Positions 32,815 to 40,524 of a DNA stretch of 40,524 nt are shown here, in pieces (the first letter of the stretch is position 1; each line of letters starts with the position of its first letter). Origin of the DNA: Pseudomonadota bacterium. GTDB lineage: Bacteria > Pseudomonadota > Alphaproteobacteria > Sphingomonadales > Sphingomonadaceae. A model generated the notes under the pieces. The model was not told the origin of the DNA. It ran no database searches and worked only from the letters and a program-made list of their open reading frames with translations. Location: the NCBI GenBank assembly GCA_963205175.1, contig CAUJIW010000033.1, forward strand, positions 1 to 40,524. Direction: 5' to 3'. Both the position numbers and the translations under genes were made by a program.

Positions 32815-34212
32815 CCGGGCCGCCGGGGCCGGCAGCAGGTTGCGGCCAGTGCGGTCGGACGGGATCAGGTGGCCCCGGCCCAGCGCCTCCAGCACCGTCG
32901 GGAACACATCGAGAATCGAGCAGCGCCCGGCGTCGACATGCTCGCCGGTGCCCAGCCACAGGATGCCATCGGGATGGTGACAGCCGCTCTTCATGCCGTC
33001 GATCTGGTAGAACCAGTCAAAGAAGCGCCAGCTCCGGTTGGAGATGGCGGACGTGATGACCGCCTCCGGGCCGATCTGGCGGCTGATCTGGCAGCCGAAG
33101 TAAAGCCCCTCGGCGCCATGATCCTGCATGCCGATCAGCGGCTTGCCATCGACCGCCAGCCCGCGCAGCAAGGCGGCGGCGGCCTCGGCCTCGTCGGTGG
33201 ACTCGAACCGGATCATGAACTGGTGCGTCATCACCGGCTCGACATCGCGGTAGCGCACACCGAGGTCGGCAAGCAGGGTCTCCACCGCGCGCGGCCGGTA
33301 GAACAGCTGGCCGCCATCGGCCTCACGGCGCAGGAAGGGCTGCTGGCTGAGCGCCGTGGCGAGCAGCATCAGGTCGCCGGGCTCCAGCAACGCCTGCAGG
33401 CGGCCGATCATCCGGTCCATCTCGACATAGCCGAACCGCACGGCGTCCCCATAAAGCGCCAGCTCCTTGTCGCTGGGGCGGATGGTGAAGACGTCTGGTT
33501 CCATGTGGCGCCAGTAGCAGTGTTGCAAATGCGCCGTGCTGTTGGAGAAGAAGGTCGCGAAGGCCGGCCGGTGGCGGCGGTAGAGATGGCTGAACAGATC
33601 GAGATTCATCCGGTCGAGGATCGCCGGGCGCTTCCAGTTCAGCTTGGGATCGCTCATCTTTTCCGACAGCAGCTGCCGCACCGTCGAGGCAACGGTCGCC
33701 GGGCTCAGCCCGTGACGGGCCATGAAGGCGACGAACTGGGCCGGCGTCACCGCGCCGCCGGAACCGGCGGGGTTGGTGTGCTCGCGCACCGACTGGGCGA
33801 CGAAGCGCTGGAAGGTATTGAGATCCTCCGGCCAGGCGGGCTGGCCGTCGCACCACGGGTCGGCGATGAAGAACGAACCCTCGCCCTTGAACGCCTTGAC
33901 GTTCATGCTGCCTCCGCAGCCGACGGTCGCGCCGCTGGCAAGCAGCAGCGAGAACAGATCGTCATGGCCGGCGCGCGGGCCGTCGGTGAGGTGAAACACG
34001 CCATGCTGGCTGAACGGCAGGCCGGTGTGCAGCGAATACCACTGGATCCATGGCTCCAGGTTGACCGGGTTGGTCTCGTCCGGCTCGGTGACATAAACCG
34101 CCGAGCGGTCACGCAGCCGCTGGAAATTGGGCAGGATGCCCTCGGCGATCCACTTGTTCATCAACGTTGGTGAAAGTTCGTTGAACTCCACCAGCAAAAC
34201 CCGCCCCGCCAT
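32803..34212 (-). CDS. Alkaline-phosphatase-superfamily protein (type I phosphodiesterase-like)
   Basis: The 469-residue protein lacks a signal peptide and starts [17 protein letters not shown]. Its features fit the alkaline phosphatase/phosphodiesterase fold: [11 protein letters not shown] near residue 60, [11 protein letters not shown], and a C-terminal [14 protein letters not shown] with [13 protein letters not shown]. The first metal ligand, usually Asp, is replaced in the N-terminal strand by a VEFN sequence, as in a subset of family members. The substrate is unknown; it might be a phospho-ester of an envelope polymer. ATG 34212 is preceded by GGAGGGGTGAAGG; longer in-frame starts upstream run into the hslV promoter region. 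It is divergent from hslV and upstream of the his cluster. Confidence 0.78.
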   Translation of the reverse strand: MAGRVLLVEFNELSPTLMNKWIAEGILPNFQRLRDRSAVYVTEPDETNPVNLEPWIQWYSLHTGLPFSQHGVFHLTDGPRAGHDDLFSLLLASGATVGCGGSMNVKAFKGEGSFFIADPWCDGQPAWPEDLNTFQRFVAQSVREHTNPAGSGGAVTPAQFVAFMARHGLSPATVASTVRQLLSEKMSDPKLNWKRPAILDRMNLDLFSHLYRRHRPAFATFFSNSTAHLQHCYWRHMEPDVFTIRPSDKELALYGDAVRFGYVEMDRMIGRLQALLEPGDLMLLATALSQQPFLRREADGGQLFYRPRAVETLLADLGVRYRDVEPVMTHQFMIRFESTDEAEAAAALLRGLAVDGKPLIGMQDHGAEGLYFGCQISRQIGPEAVITSAISNRSWRFFDWFYQIDGMKSGCHHPDGILWLGTGEHVDAGRCSILDVFPTVLEALGRGHLIPSDRTGRNLLPAPAARRAA

Positions 34213-34292
34213 GTCCTTCACCCCTCCGTGATGCTGCTCCAACGTGCCTGCGCACATCGGCACCCGTGCATGACACACTATCGTTTCCAAAC

Positions 34293-34320
34293 CTTGAAGG
34301 CTACCTCTGCCCGTTGCATC
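34293..34320 (+). promoter_or_regulatory. Possible heat-shock (sigma-32-type) promoter of hslVU
   Basis: CTTGAA at 34293-34298 matches the -35 of heat-shock promoters and lies about 100 bp before hslV. The expected C-rich/AT -10 about 13 bp further on is only loosely matched (CCCGTTGCAT). Tentative. Confidence 0.3.
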
Positions 34321-34394
34321 GGCCGCCGGGCTTCCCATATCGGCAGTCGAACCCGCCCACCCGGCCGCGTCAGCCAGCCCCCAGGAGCCCGAAC

Positions 34395-34955
34395 GTGTCG
34401 CAACCATCCGTTTTCGATGCCGCCAACTGGCACGGCACCACCATTCTCGCGGTCCGCAAGGGCGGCCGCGTCGTCGTGGCAGGCGACGGCCAGGTGAGTC
34501 TCGGCAACACCGTCATCAAGGGCAATGCCAAGAAGGTCCGCCGGCTGGGCGACGGCTCGGTGATCGGCGGCTTCGCCGGCGCCACCGCCGATGCTTTCAC
34601 CCTGTTCGAACGGCTGGAACAGAAGCTGGAGCGCTACCCCGGCCAGCTCACCCGGGCCTGTGTCGAGCTGGCCAAGGACTGGCGCACCGACCGCTACCTG
34701 CGGCGGCTGGAGGCGATGATGGCGGTCGCCGACCGCAACGTCAGCCTGGTGCTCACCGGCACCGGCGACGTGCTGGAACCCGAGGATGGCCTGATCGGCA
34801 TCGGCTCGGGCGGCAACTATGCCCTGTCGGCGGCCCGGGCGCTGATCGACCTCGACCTCGACGCCGAAGCGATCGCCCGCAAGGCGATGAAGATCGCCGC
34901 CGATATCTGCGTCTACACCAACGGCAACCTGACCATCGAGTCGATAGAGGCCTGA
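34395..34955 (+). CDS. hslV: ATP-dependent protease HslV, peptidase subunit
   Basis: HslV is the threonine peptidase of the two-ring HslVU protease that degrades misfolded and regulatory proteins in heat shock. The 186 residues include a short propeptide and the likely nucleophile Thr15 in WHGTTILAV, followed by [20 protein letters not shown] and [14 protein letters not shown], both characteristic of the family. The start is GTG 34395 with AGGAG 7 bases upstream; the in-frame ATG at 34266 would add a proline-rich tail unlike the family. It lies 78 bp before hslU, with which it is cotranscribed. Confidence 0.95.
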   Translation: MSQPSVFDAANWHGTTILAVRKGGRVVVAGDGQVSLGNTVIKGNAKKVRRLGDGSVIGGFAGATADAFTLFERLEQKLERYPGQLTRACVELAKDWRTDRYLRRLEAMMAVADRNVSLVLTGTGDVLEPEDGLIGIGSGGNYALSAARALIDLDLDAEAIARKAMKIAADICVYTNGNLTIESIEA

Positions 34956-35033
34956 CGGCCGGCGAATCGATCGCGAAACCAAACCTTGTATGCCCCCCAG
35001 AGTGCGGTGGCCGCCACCGTGGAGCCCCAGAAC

Positions 35034-36335
35034 ATGTCGGAACTGACCCCCAAGCAGATCGTCGCCGCCCTCGACCGCTATATCGTCGGCCAGACCGAGG
35101 CCAAGAAGGCCGTCGCGGTGGCGCTGCGCAACCGCTGGCGCCGGCAGCAGCTGCCCGACGCGCTGCGCGACGAGGTGCTGCCGAAGAACATCCTGATGAT
35201 CGGCCCCACCGGCTGCGGCAAGACCGAGATCAGCCGCCGGCTGGCGAAACTCGCCAACGCGCCGTTCCTCAAGATCGAGGCCACCAAGTTCACCGAGGTC
35301 GGCTATGTCGGCCGTGACGTCGATTCGATCATCCGCGACCTCGTCGAGGAAGCGATCCGGCTGGTGCGCGAGGCCCGGCGCGGCGACGTCGCCGAGGCCG
35401 CCGGCAAGGCCGCCGAGGACCGGCTGCTGGAAGCACTGGTGGGCAAGGACGCCTCCGACGCCACCCGCGAGAAGTTTCGCGGCCTGCTGCGCGAGGGCGG
35501 GCTGAACGACCGCGAGGTGGAGATGGAGGTGCAGGACAGCGGCGGCGCGCCGGCCTTCGAGATTCCCGGCATGCCGGGCGCCTCGGTGGGGATGATCAAT
35601 CTCTCCGACATGCTGGGCAAGGCGCTGGGGCCGCGCACCAAGCGGCGCAAGATGCGCGTCGACCAGGCGCGAGAGGTGCTGCTGGCGGAGGAGTCTGACA
35701 AGCGGCTGGATCAGGAGGAGATCGTCCGCGAGGCGATCCGCGCCACCGAGCAGAACGGCATCGTCTTCCTCGACGAGGTGGACAAGATCGCCGTCTCCAA
35801 CGTCCAGGGCGGCTCGGTCTCCCGCGAGGGCGTGCAACGCGACCTGTTGCCGCTGATCGAGGGCACGACGGTCGCCACCAAACATGGCCCGGTGAAGACC
35901 GACCACATCCTGTTCATCGCATCAGGCGCCTTCCACGTCGCCAAGCCGTCCGACCTGCTGCCGGAACTGCAGGGCCGCCTGCCGATCCGCGTCGAGCTTA
36001 AGGGGCTCTCCCGCGAGGACTTCAAGCGCATCCTCACCGACACCGAGACGTCGCTGCTGCGCCAGTATCGGGCGTTGATGGCCACCGAGGTGGTGACGCT
36101 CGACTTCACCGATGACGGCATCGAGGCGATCGCCCGCATCGCGGCGGACGTCAACGACACGGTGGAGAACATCGGCGCCCGCCGGTTGCAGACGGTGATG
36201 GAAAAGCTGCTGGAGGACGTCAGCTTCGACGCCACCGACCGCGCCGGCGAGACCCTGCGCATCGATGCCGGCTTCGTCGACCGCCAGCTCTCCAGCCTGG
36301 CCAAGAACACCGACCTCAGCCGGTTCATCCTCTAG
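35034..36335 (+). CDS. hslU: ATP-dependent protease HslU, AAA+ ATPase subunit
   Basis: HslU unfolds substrates and feeds them into HslV. The 433-residue AAA+ protein has the Walker A GPTGCGKT (57-64), Walker [12 protein letters not shown], a long intermediate (I) domain at about 110-230, an arginine-finger region, and the C-terminal SRFIL that inserts into HslV. Start ATG 35034 gives [10 protein letters not shown], the family N-terminus, with GGAG 9 bases upstream; a TTG 48 bp earlier adds a non-family leader. It overlaps nothing downstream and converges with the Smr gene after 30 bp. Confidence 0.97.
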   Translation: MSELTPKQIVAALDRYIVGQTEAKKAVAVALRNRWRRQQLPDALRDEVLPKNILMIGPTGCGKTEISRRLAKLANAPFLKIEATKFTEVGYVGRDVDSIIRDLVEEAIRLVREARRGDVAEAAGKAAEDRLLEALVGKDASDATREKFRGLLREGGLNDREVEMEVQDSGGAPAFEIPGMPGASVGMINLSDMLGKALGPRTKRRKMRVDQAREVLLAEESDKRLDQEEIVREAIRATEQNGIVFLDEVDKIAVSNVQGGSVSREGVQRDLLPLIEGTTVATKHGPVKTDHILFIASGAFHVAKPSDLLPELQGRLPIRVELKGLSREDFKRILTDTETSLLRQYRALMATEVVTLDFTDDGIEAIARIAADVNDTVENIGARRLQTVMEKLLEDVSFDATDRAGETLRIDAGFVDRQLSSLAKNTDLSRFIL

Positions 36336-36365
36336 GCCGCCGCCGCCGGGGCTTCCCCCTGGCGC

Positions 36366-36890
36366 TCAGCGGGCGCGCTTGAGGATGACATACCAGGCGC
36401 CATCCCCGCCGTGGCGGGGGTGGGCCGGGCGCAATGCCGCCACATAGGGGCGCAGGTCGGGGGTTGTCAGCCAGCGCGGCAGTTCCTCGCGCAGCACGCC
36501 GCCCGGCTGGCTCGGCCAGTCGGCGCCGGTCTTGCCCTTGCCGGTGACCACCAGCACGACGCGGGCGTGGCGGCCATGGGCGCGCGCCAGGCCACGGGTG
36601 AGCGCCGTGTAGGCGGTCTCGCGGCGGTGGCCGTGCAGATCGATGATGAGATCGGGCAGCACCTCGCCGGTGCGGATCTTGCGGTCCCACACCGCGTCCA
36701 GCGTCGCCTGCGTCGGTGGTGTCGCCGCCTGGTGTCGGCCCATGACCGGCATCGCCCGCTCGGCCGGGGCGACGACCTGCGGTTTCAGGCGCGGCAGATC
36801 GGGCGGGGTTACCCGTTTTTCCAGCGGCTTGACGCTGGCGGCCACCTGACCCCACAGCGCTTCCTCCTCTGGGCGCAGCTTGCGGCTCAT
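36366..36890 (-). CDS. Smr-domain protein (MutS2-C-like nuclease domain)
   Basis: The 174-residue protein ends with an Smr domain (about 80-170) showing the DLHGHRRETAY motif (83-93) and VVLVVTGKGK (109-118). The N-terminal half is proline-rich and probably flexible. Smr domains have nicking or RNA endonuclease activity in some proteins; alphaproteobacterial stand-alone members of this size are common and of unknown role. ATG 36890 overlaps the mltA stop as ATGA, so it is translated with mltA. Confidence 0.9.
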   Translation of the reverse strand: MSRKLRPEEEALWGQVAASVKPLEKRVTPPDLPRLKPQVVAPAERAMPVMGRHQAATPPTQATLDAVWDRKIRTGEVLPDLIIDLHGHRRETAYTALTRGLARAHGRHARVVLVVTGKGKTGADWPSQPGGVLREELPRWLTTPDLRPYVAALRPAHPRHGGDGAWYVILKRAR

Positions 36891-38152
36891 CGCCCGGCCG
36901 GCGACGCAGTCGACCCGGACTCCGGCGGTGACGCCAACAGTCTATCGACGACGGCCACGGGCAGCAGCAGAAGCATCTTGCCGCGCCAGCTCATGCCGCC
37001 GGCGATGATCGCGGCATCGGCACCAGGGCCCCAGAACACATCAAGGCGATTGGCGCCCGTGATCGCGCCGCCGGTGTCCTGCGCCACCATCAGCCGCGAG
37101 AACGGCAGCTGGCGCGCTGGCCTGGCAACGTCGGGACGGGCCGAGACCAGCCACAGCGGCGCCCCCAGCGGCACGAACGACGGATCGGCGGCGACCGAGA
37201 TGTCCGGGCTCAGCGCAACGTTCATCGCGCCGAGCGGTCCAGGGCCGGTAAGCTCGCGGAAGAAGACGAACGACGGGTTGAGCCGCATCACCTCGCGCGC
37301 CTTGTCCGGGTTGGCGCGGGCCCAGGCGATGATGCCCTGCATCGAGGCCTGGCCCTTGGCCAGCAGGCCCATGTCGAGCAGTTTGCGGCCGATGCCGACA
37401 TAAGGATGCCCGTTCTGGCCGTCATAGCCCACCCGCATCACCTGGCCATCGGGCAGCCGGACCCGTCCGGAGCCCTGGATCTGCAGGAAGAACACCTCGT
37501 AGGGATCGGCCGCCCAGGCCAGTTCAAGCCCGCGTCCGGCCAGCGCGCCATCCTCGATCGCCGCGCGATCGGCATAGGGGACCAGCCGGCGGCCCTCGAT
37601 CCGGCCAGCGATGCGCTGGCCGCGCAGCGTGTCGCGGAAGGCGCCGAGGTCGACGTCGATCAGCTCCGGCGGCCGCTTGTAGAGCGGCACCGGATAGGCC
37701 GGCGAGGCCATGCGGTCGCCCGCCAGCTCGGGCTCGTAATAGCCGGTGTTGAGGCCGCTGCCATCACCGACCACAAGGGTGGCGAAGCGGCTCTCGAAGA
37801 AGGCGCGGGCATCGGTGGCACTGACGGCCGCGCTGCAGACCTCGGCCCAGTCGCCGGGCTGGGTCAGGCCACTCTGGTCGGTGCGGATGGTGAGCGCCCG
37901 GCAGGACGCCCGGAACGCCGCCAGCGCACGGGCAGGATCGTTGTCACGCCAGCCCGGCAGGTCGGCCACCGCCGGCCCCGCCGCCAGCGGCAGGTCGCGG
38001 GCCCGTGAAGGCGCCGGCGGTTCGGGCGCCACCGGCTTCGCCGGCACCGGCACGGGCGCTGAAACGGGCGGTGTGGGAGCGCAGGCGGCCAGCACGGCGG
38101 TAGCGAGCGCCAGCGACACGGCGGCGCGCCGGAGTGGCGAAAACGGGGTCAT
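36887..38152 (-). CDS. mltA: Membrane-bound lytic murein transglycosylase A
   Basis: MltA cleaves peptidoglycan glycan strands to give 1,6-anhydromuropeptides. The 421-residue product is a predicted lipoprotein, with lipobox LAAC and Cys24, and a proline-rich linker to about residue 50. Then come the MltA domain (GLNTGYYEPEL, AYPVPLYKRP) and a 3D domain whose catalytic Asp is in AQDTGGAITGANRLDVFWG. It is the middle gene of a Tim44-like/mltA/Smr operon: its ATG overlaps the preceding stop by 1 bp (TAATG) and its stop overlaps the Smr start. Confidence 0.95.
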   Translation of the reverse strand: MTPFSPLRRAAVSLALATAVLAACAPTPPVSAPVPVPAKPVAPEPPAPSRARDLPLAAGPAVADLPGWRDNDPARALAAFRASCRALTIRTDQSGLTQPGDWAEVCSAAVSATDARAFFESRFATLVVGDGSGLNTGYYEPELAGDRMASPAYPVPLYKRPPELIDVDLGAFRDTLRGQRIAGRIEGRRLVPYADRAAIEDGALAGRGLELAWAADPYEVFFLQIQGSGRVRLPDGQVMRVGYDGQNGHPYVGIGRKLLDMGLLAKGQASMQGIIAWARANPDKAREVMRLNPSFVFFRELTGPGPLGAMNVALSPDISVAADPSFVPLGAPLWLVSARPDVARPARQLPFSRLMVAQDTGGAITGANRLDVFWGPGADAAIIAGGMSWRGKMLLLLPVAVVDRLLASPPESGSTASPAGR

Positions 38153-38826
38153 TATCCCTCGGCGTCGGTGGCGATCAGCAGCCAGTTGGGGTCCGGCGAG
38201 CGGGTATGCCGGCTGAAGGTCCAGACGTCATGGGTCTCGACCGGCGCGCTGGCGGACCCGGCGACGACGTTGCCGTCGCGGTCGCGGGTGACCGCCGACA
38301 AGGTGGCGTCGACACGTACCGTCACTTCCGCCATGGCGCCCTGCAGGCTCGCCTCGGTGATGGCGACCTTGTTGATGCTGACAAGGCGGTTGTCGACGCT
38401 CAGGCCTTCGGCCTCGCGCGCGGCGATGGCGCGCCGGAACTGGTCCAGCACGTCATCGGCGATGAACGGCTTCACCGACTCGATGTTCCCCTGCCAGAAT
38501 GCCTCCAGGATCATCCGGTAGGCGGCACGGGCGCCATCAACAAACGGCACCGGCTCGAAGCGGGGATCGACGGCGGCGATGTCCTCCAGCGCCCGGCGGG
38601 TGGCGGGGGCCAGATCGGGCGGCAGCTGCAACGGCGCCGCGCGCGGCAGATCGTTGACCGGACTCGGGGCAAGGCTGGGCTTCGCCTGCTCGCTGCCGGT
38701 AAAGCCATCCGTCGCCGGCTTCTCGTGACCGGTGCGCCGGCCGAGCACGCTCACCAGACGCAGGGCGACAAACCCCGCCAGCATGGCCAGGAAGATGATT
38801 TCGACGATCTGTATGCTATCGGACAT
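38152..38826 (-). CDS. Tim44-like domain membrane protein (TimA-like)
   Basis: The 224-residue protein has an N-terminal transmembrane helix (about 7-26: VEIIFLAMLAGFVALRLV) and, after a polar linker, a C-terminal Tim44/TimA domain (about 90-220) with the AYRMILEAFWQGNIESVKPFI and WTFSRH elements typical of the family (first seen as AYRMILEAFWQG then NIESVKPFI). Tim44 of mitochondria tethers the import motor; the bacterial homologues are membrane-associated and of uncertain role. It is the first gene of the operon with mltA and Smr, and is divergent from secB, as in many alphaproteobacteria. Confidence 0.92.
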   Translation of the reverse strand: MSDSIQIVEIIFLAMLAGFVALRLVSVLGRRTGHEKPATDGFTGSEQAKPSLAPSPVNDLPRAAPLQLPPDLAPATRRALEDIAAVDPRFEPVPFVDGARAAYRMILEAFWQGNIESVKPFIADDVLDQFRRAIAAREAEGLSVDNRLVSINKVAITEASLQGAMAEVTVRVDATLSAVTRDRDGNVVAGSASAPVETHDVWTFSRHTRSPDPNWLLIATDAEG

Positions 38827-39067
38827 GCTGTCTCAAACCACATGGGCACAGGGCGCGTCGCGCCGGACATTCAACCTCGTAGGCGGACATCATATCAATG
38901 CCTGCCTTTAGGGTCTATAATGACGGATAGATAAGTGTCTGCTGGCCCGGAACAAGGCCGGCACCGCCCGGCTGTCGTCGTGCGATGCTTGCACCGCGTC
39001 GTTGCGACATGCTAACGCGCCAGCACGTTTGCCACCACATCCTCCAAGCAGATTGAGAGTCTTTTCC
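38827..39067. other. Divergent promoter region between the Tim44-like gene and secB
   Basis: These 241 bp must hold both promoters. A perfect plus-strand TATAAT sits at 38916-38921, with only a weak -35 (TATCAA) 17 bp upstream. It would give a leader of about 140 nt for secB. No open frame of note. Confidence 0.45.
38916..38921 (+). promoter_or_regulatory. Candidate -10 box for secB
   Basis: TATAAT is a full -10 match in an otherwise GC-rich region. The -35 at the right distance, TATCAA, is poor, so the call is tentative. Confidence 0.35.
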
Positions 39068-39562
39068 ATGAGCGAACTCCCCAACGGGCTCGACGAAGCC
39101 GCCACCCAGCCGCAGGTCGGTCTGATGGCCCAGTATGTGAAGGATCTGTCGTTCGAGAACCCCAATGCGCCGCAGTCGCTGCAGGCGCTGGGGCAGGCCC
39201 AGCCCCGCATCGAGGTTAACGTCAACGTCGGCGCCCGCCGGATCGGCGAGGAAGCGTTCGAGGTCGAGCTGCGCATCGAGGCGGTGGCCCGTCATGAAGC
39301 GCTCAAGGCGTTTCAGGTCGAGTTGCTCTACGCCGGCCTGTTCGGGCTGCGCAACGTGCCGGAAGACCAGATCGAGGGTTTCCTCGTTGTCGAGGCGCCG
39401 CGTCTGCTGTTTCCGTTCGCCCGCCGGATCATCGCCGACGCCACCCGCGATGGCGGTTTCCCGCCGCTGCTGCTGGAGCCGATCGACTTCGCCGCGCTGT
39501 ACCTGCAGCAGCGGCAGGGCCAGCCCGGCCAGGGCGCCGACGAAACCGTCGGCCACGCCTGA
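39068..39562 (+). CDS. secB: Protein-export chaperone SecB
   Basis: SecB is a tetrameric cytosolic chaperone that keeps precursor proteins unfolded and passes them to SecA. The 164 residues contain AQYVKDLSFENPNAPQSL (20-37), the conserved N-terminal region, VNVNVGARR, and LLYAGLFGLRNVP followed by LLFPFARRIIADATRDGGFPP-like sequence (LLFPFARRIIADATRDGG). ATG 39068 gives the usual MSE N-terminus; an in-frame start at 39002 is less probable. Confidence 0.96.
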   Translation: MSELPNGLDEAATQPQVGLMAQYVKDLSFENPNAPQSLQALGQAQPRIEVNVNVGARRIGEEAFEVELRIEAVARHEALKAFQVELLYAGLFGLRNVPEDQIEGFLVVEAPRLLFPFARRIIADATRDGGFPPLLLEPIDFAALYLQQRQGQPGQGADETVGHA

Positions 39563-39664
39563 GCCGCGACCGATGAACCGGCGGGTACCCCGGACTGACC
39601 GGCCCCGCCGGACCGGCCGCGCGCGGCCCCTGCCCTGGTGCGGCGGACCCGGGAACCCGGCGCA

Positions 39665-40524
39665 GTGAGCCTGCTGCGCGCCGCCGGCACCATCGGCGTG
39701 CTGACGCTCGCAAGCCGGATCGCCGGCTTCGCCCGCGACATGCTGCTGGCCCGCCTGCTCGGCGCCGGCATGGCCGCCGATGCCTTCAACCTCGCCTTCA
39801 AGCTGCCCAACATCTTCCGTCGACTGTTTGCCGAAGGAGCGTTCTCGGCGGCGTTCGTGCCAGCCTACAGCCAGCAGCTGCGGGAGGGCGGCCCCGCGGG
39901 CGCGCGGCGCTTCGCGTCGGACGTGCTGGGGGTATTCCTGCCGGTGCTGCTGCTGGTGACGGCGCTGGCGCAGGTCGCCATGCCGGCGCTGGTATGGGTG
40001 ATGAATGGCGGCGGCGCCTTCCGGGCCATCCCCGGCAAGTTCGAACTGGCGGTCGAGCTGACCCGTCTGACCTTTCCCTATCTGCTGTTCATCTCGCTCA
40101 CAGCGTTGCTGGGCGGCATCCTCAACGGCCTGTCCCGCTTCGCGGCGGCGGCCGCCGCGCCGATCCTGCTCAACCTGTGCCTGATCGGCGCGCTGTTACT
40201 GGTGCACGACGGCGAAATCATGACGTCGCGGGCACTGGGCATCGCGGTATCACTGGCCGGCATGGCCCAGTTTCTGTGGCTGCTGGCGGCCTGCGCGCGC
40301 GCCGGCGCCGCGCCCCGGCTGGGCTGGCCGCGCCTGAGCCCGGCGGTCCGCCGGCTCGGCCGGGCGATCCTGCCGGCGACCTTCGGGGCCGGCATCTACC
40401 AGGTCAGCCAGTTCGTCGACCTGTTCTTCGCCAGCCGGCTGCCGCAGGGTTCGCTGTCCTACCTCAACTACGCCGACCGGCTGAACCAGCTGCCGCTCGG
40501 CGTCGTCGGCATCGCGGTGGGCAC
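39665..40524 (+). CDS. murJ: Lipid II flippase MurJ, N-terminal part (runs off the right edge)
   Basis: MurJ (MviN) flips lipid II across the inner membrane for peptidoglycan synthesis. The 286 visible codons start with MSLLRAAGTIGVLTLASRIAG-like sequence (seen as LLRAAGTIGVLTLASRI then AGFARDMLLARLLG) and continue with the conserved ADAFNLAFKLPNIFRRLFAEGAFS (ADAFNLAFKLPNIF then RRLFAEGAFS), followed by several hydrophobic helices and NYADRLNQLPLGVVGIAVG at the edge. The complete protein is normally about 510 residues. Start GTG 39665 fits the family; a 31-codon frame before it ends at the same point. The gene is 102 bp after secB. Confidence 0.94.
   Translation, partial: MSLLRAAGTIGVLTLASRIAGFARDMLLARLLGAGMAADAFNLAFKLPNIFRRLFAEGAFSAAFVPAYSQQLREGGPAGARRFASDVLGVFLPVLLLVTALAQVAMPALVWVMNGGGAFRAIPGKFELAVELTRLTFPYLLFISLTALLGGILNGLSRFAAAAAAPILLNLCLIGALLLVHDGEIMTSRALGIAVSLAGMAQFLWLLAACARAGAAPRLGWPRLSPAVRRLGRAILPATFGAGIYQVSQFVDLFFASRLPQGSLSYLNYADRLNQLPLGVVGIAVG

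Noticed and set aside
34278..35906. Long minus-strand open frame opposite hslV and hslU
   Set aside because: Same reason: it mirrors two well conserved genes, and its composition is a high-GC artefact.
39573..39668. Small 31-codon frame between secB and murJ, ending in the murJ GTGA
   Set aside because: The peptide is Arg/Pro-rich with no plausible ribosome site; overlap with the murJ start is probably chance in GC-rich DNA.
1..40524. CRISPR array
   Set aside because: No regularly spaced repeats of 24-40 bp with unique spacers were seen; the repeats at 22766 and 32733 are directly tandem without spacers.

Overview
The window looks like a piece of a high-GC alphaproteobacterial chromosome, probably of a Rhodospirillales-like lineage. 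The evidence is the gene content and order: hslVU divergent from a hisB-hisH-hisA-hisF-hisE-HIT run, secB divergent from a Tim44-like/mltA/Smr run, a [2Fe-2S]/flavin/molybdenum fds-type formate dehydrogenase, and an NDUFA9-like gene next to uppP. The genus cannot be fixed from the sequence alone.

Positions 1 to about 6,760 are an integrated accessory element, visibly less GC-rich than the rest. Its right edge is the 3' end of a tRNA-Leu(CAG) gene, next to a P4-type tyrosine integrase; its left edge lies outside the window. From left to right it carries the start of an IS5-like insertion sequence, a MORC/MutL-like GHKL ATPase cut short by that insertion, a C5 cytosine DNA methyltransferase, a divergent Vsr-type endonuclease, a hipBA kinase toxin-antitoxin pair, and a divergent solo DUF2384 (ParS/MbcA-like) protein. 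The control region between hipB and the DUF2384 gene holds three palindromes spaced 49-50 bp apart.

Positions 6,990 to 25,790 are mostly core metabolism: NDUFA9-like protein, uppP, glutamate synthase in the order gltD-gltB, and a minus-strand operon fghA-fdsG-fdsB-fdsA-fdsD. That operon links S-formylglutathione hydrolysis to NAD-dependent formate oxidation and has no fdsC between fdsA and fdsD. Next come a small membrane protein, a glutathione S-transferase coupled to queG, a lipoprotein, an EI24/CysZ-like membrane protein and a PfkB-family sugar or nucleoside kinase.

Positions 25,800 to 40,524 hold two tandem APC-family amino acid permeases, the HIT-hisE-hisF-hisA-hisH-hisB histidine cluster (minus strand), an alkaline-phosphatase-fold protein with a tandem hairpin repeat at its 3' end, the divergent hslV-hslU protease operon, the Smr/mltA/Tim44-like operon, secB, and the first two thirds of murJ, which runs off the right edge. 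Many genes are translationally coupled through ATGA or similar overlaps. The most unusual part is the element at the left: a possible ATPase-methyltransferase-Vsr restriction-like module apparently disabled by an IS, beside a hipBA/DUF2384 regulatory unit.
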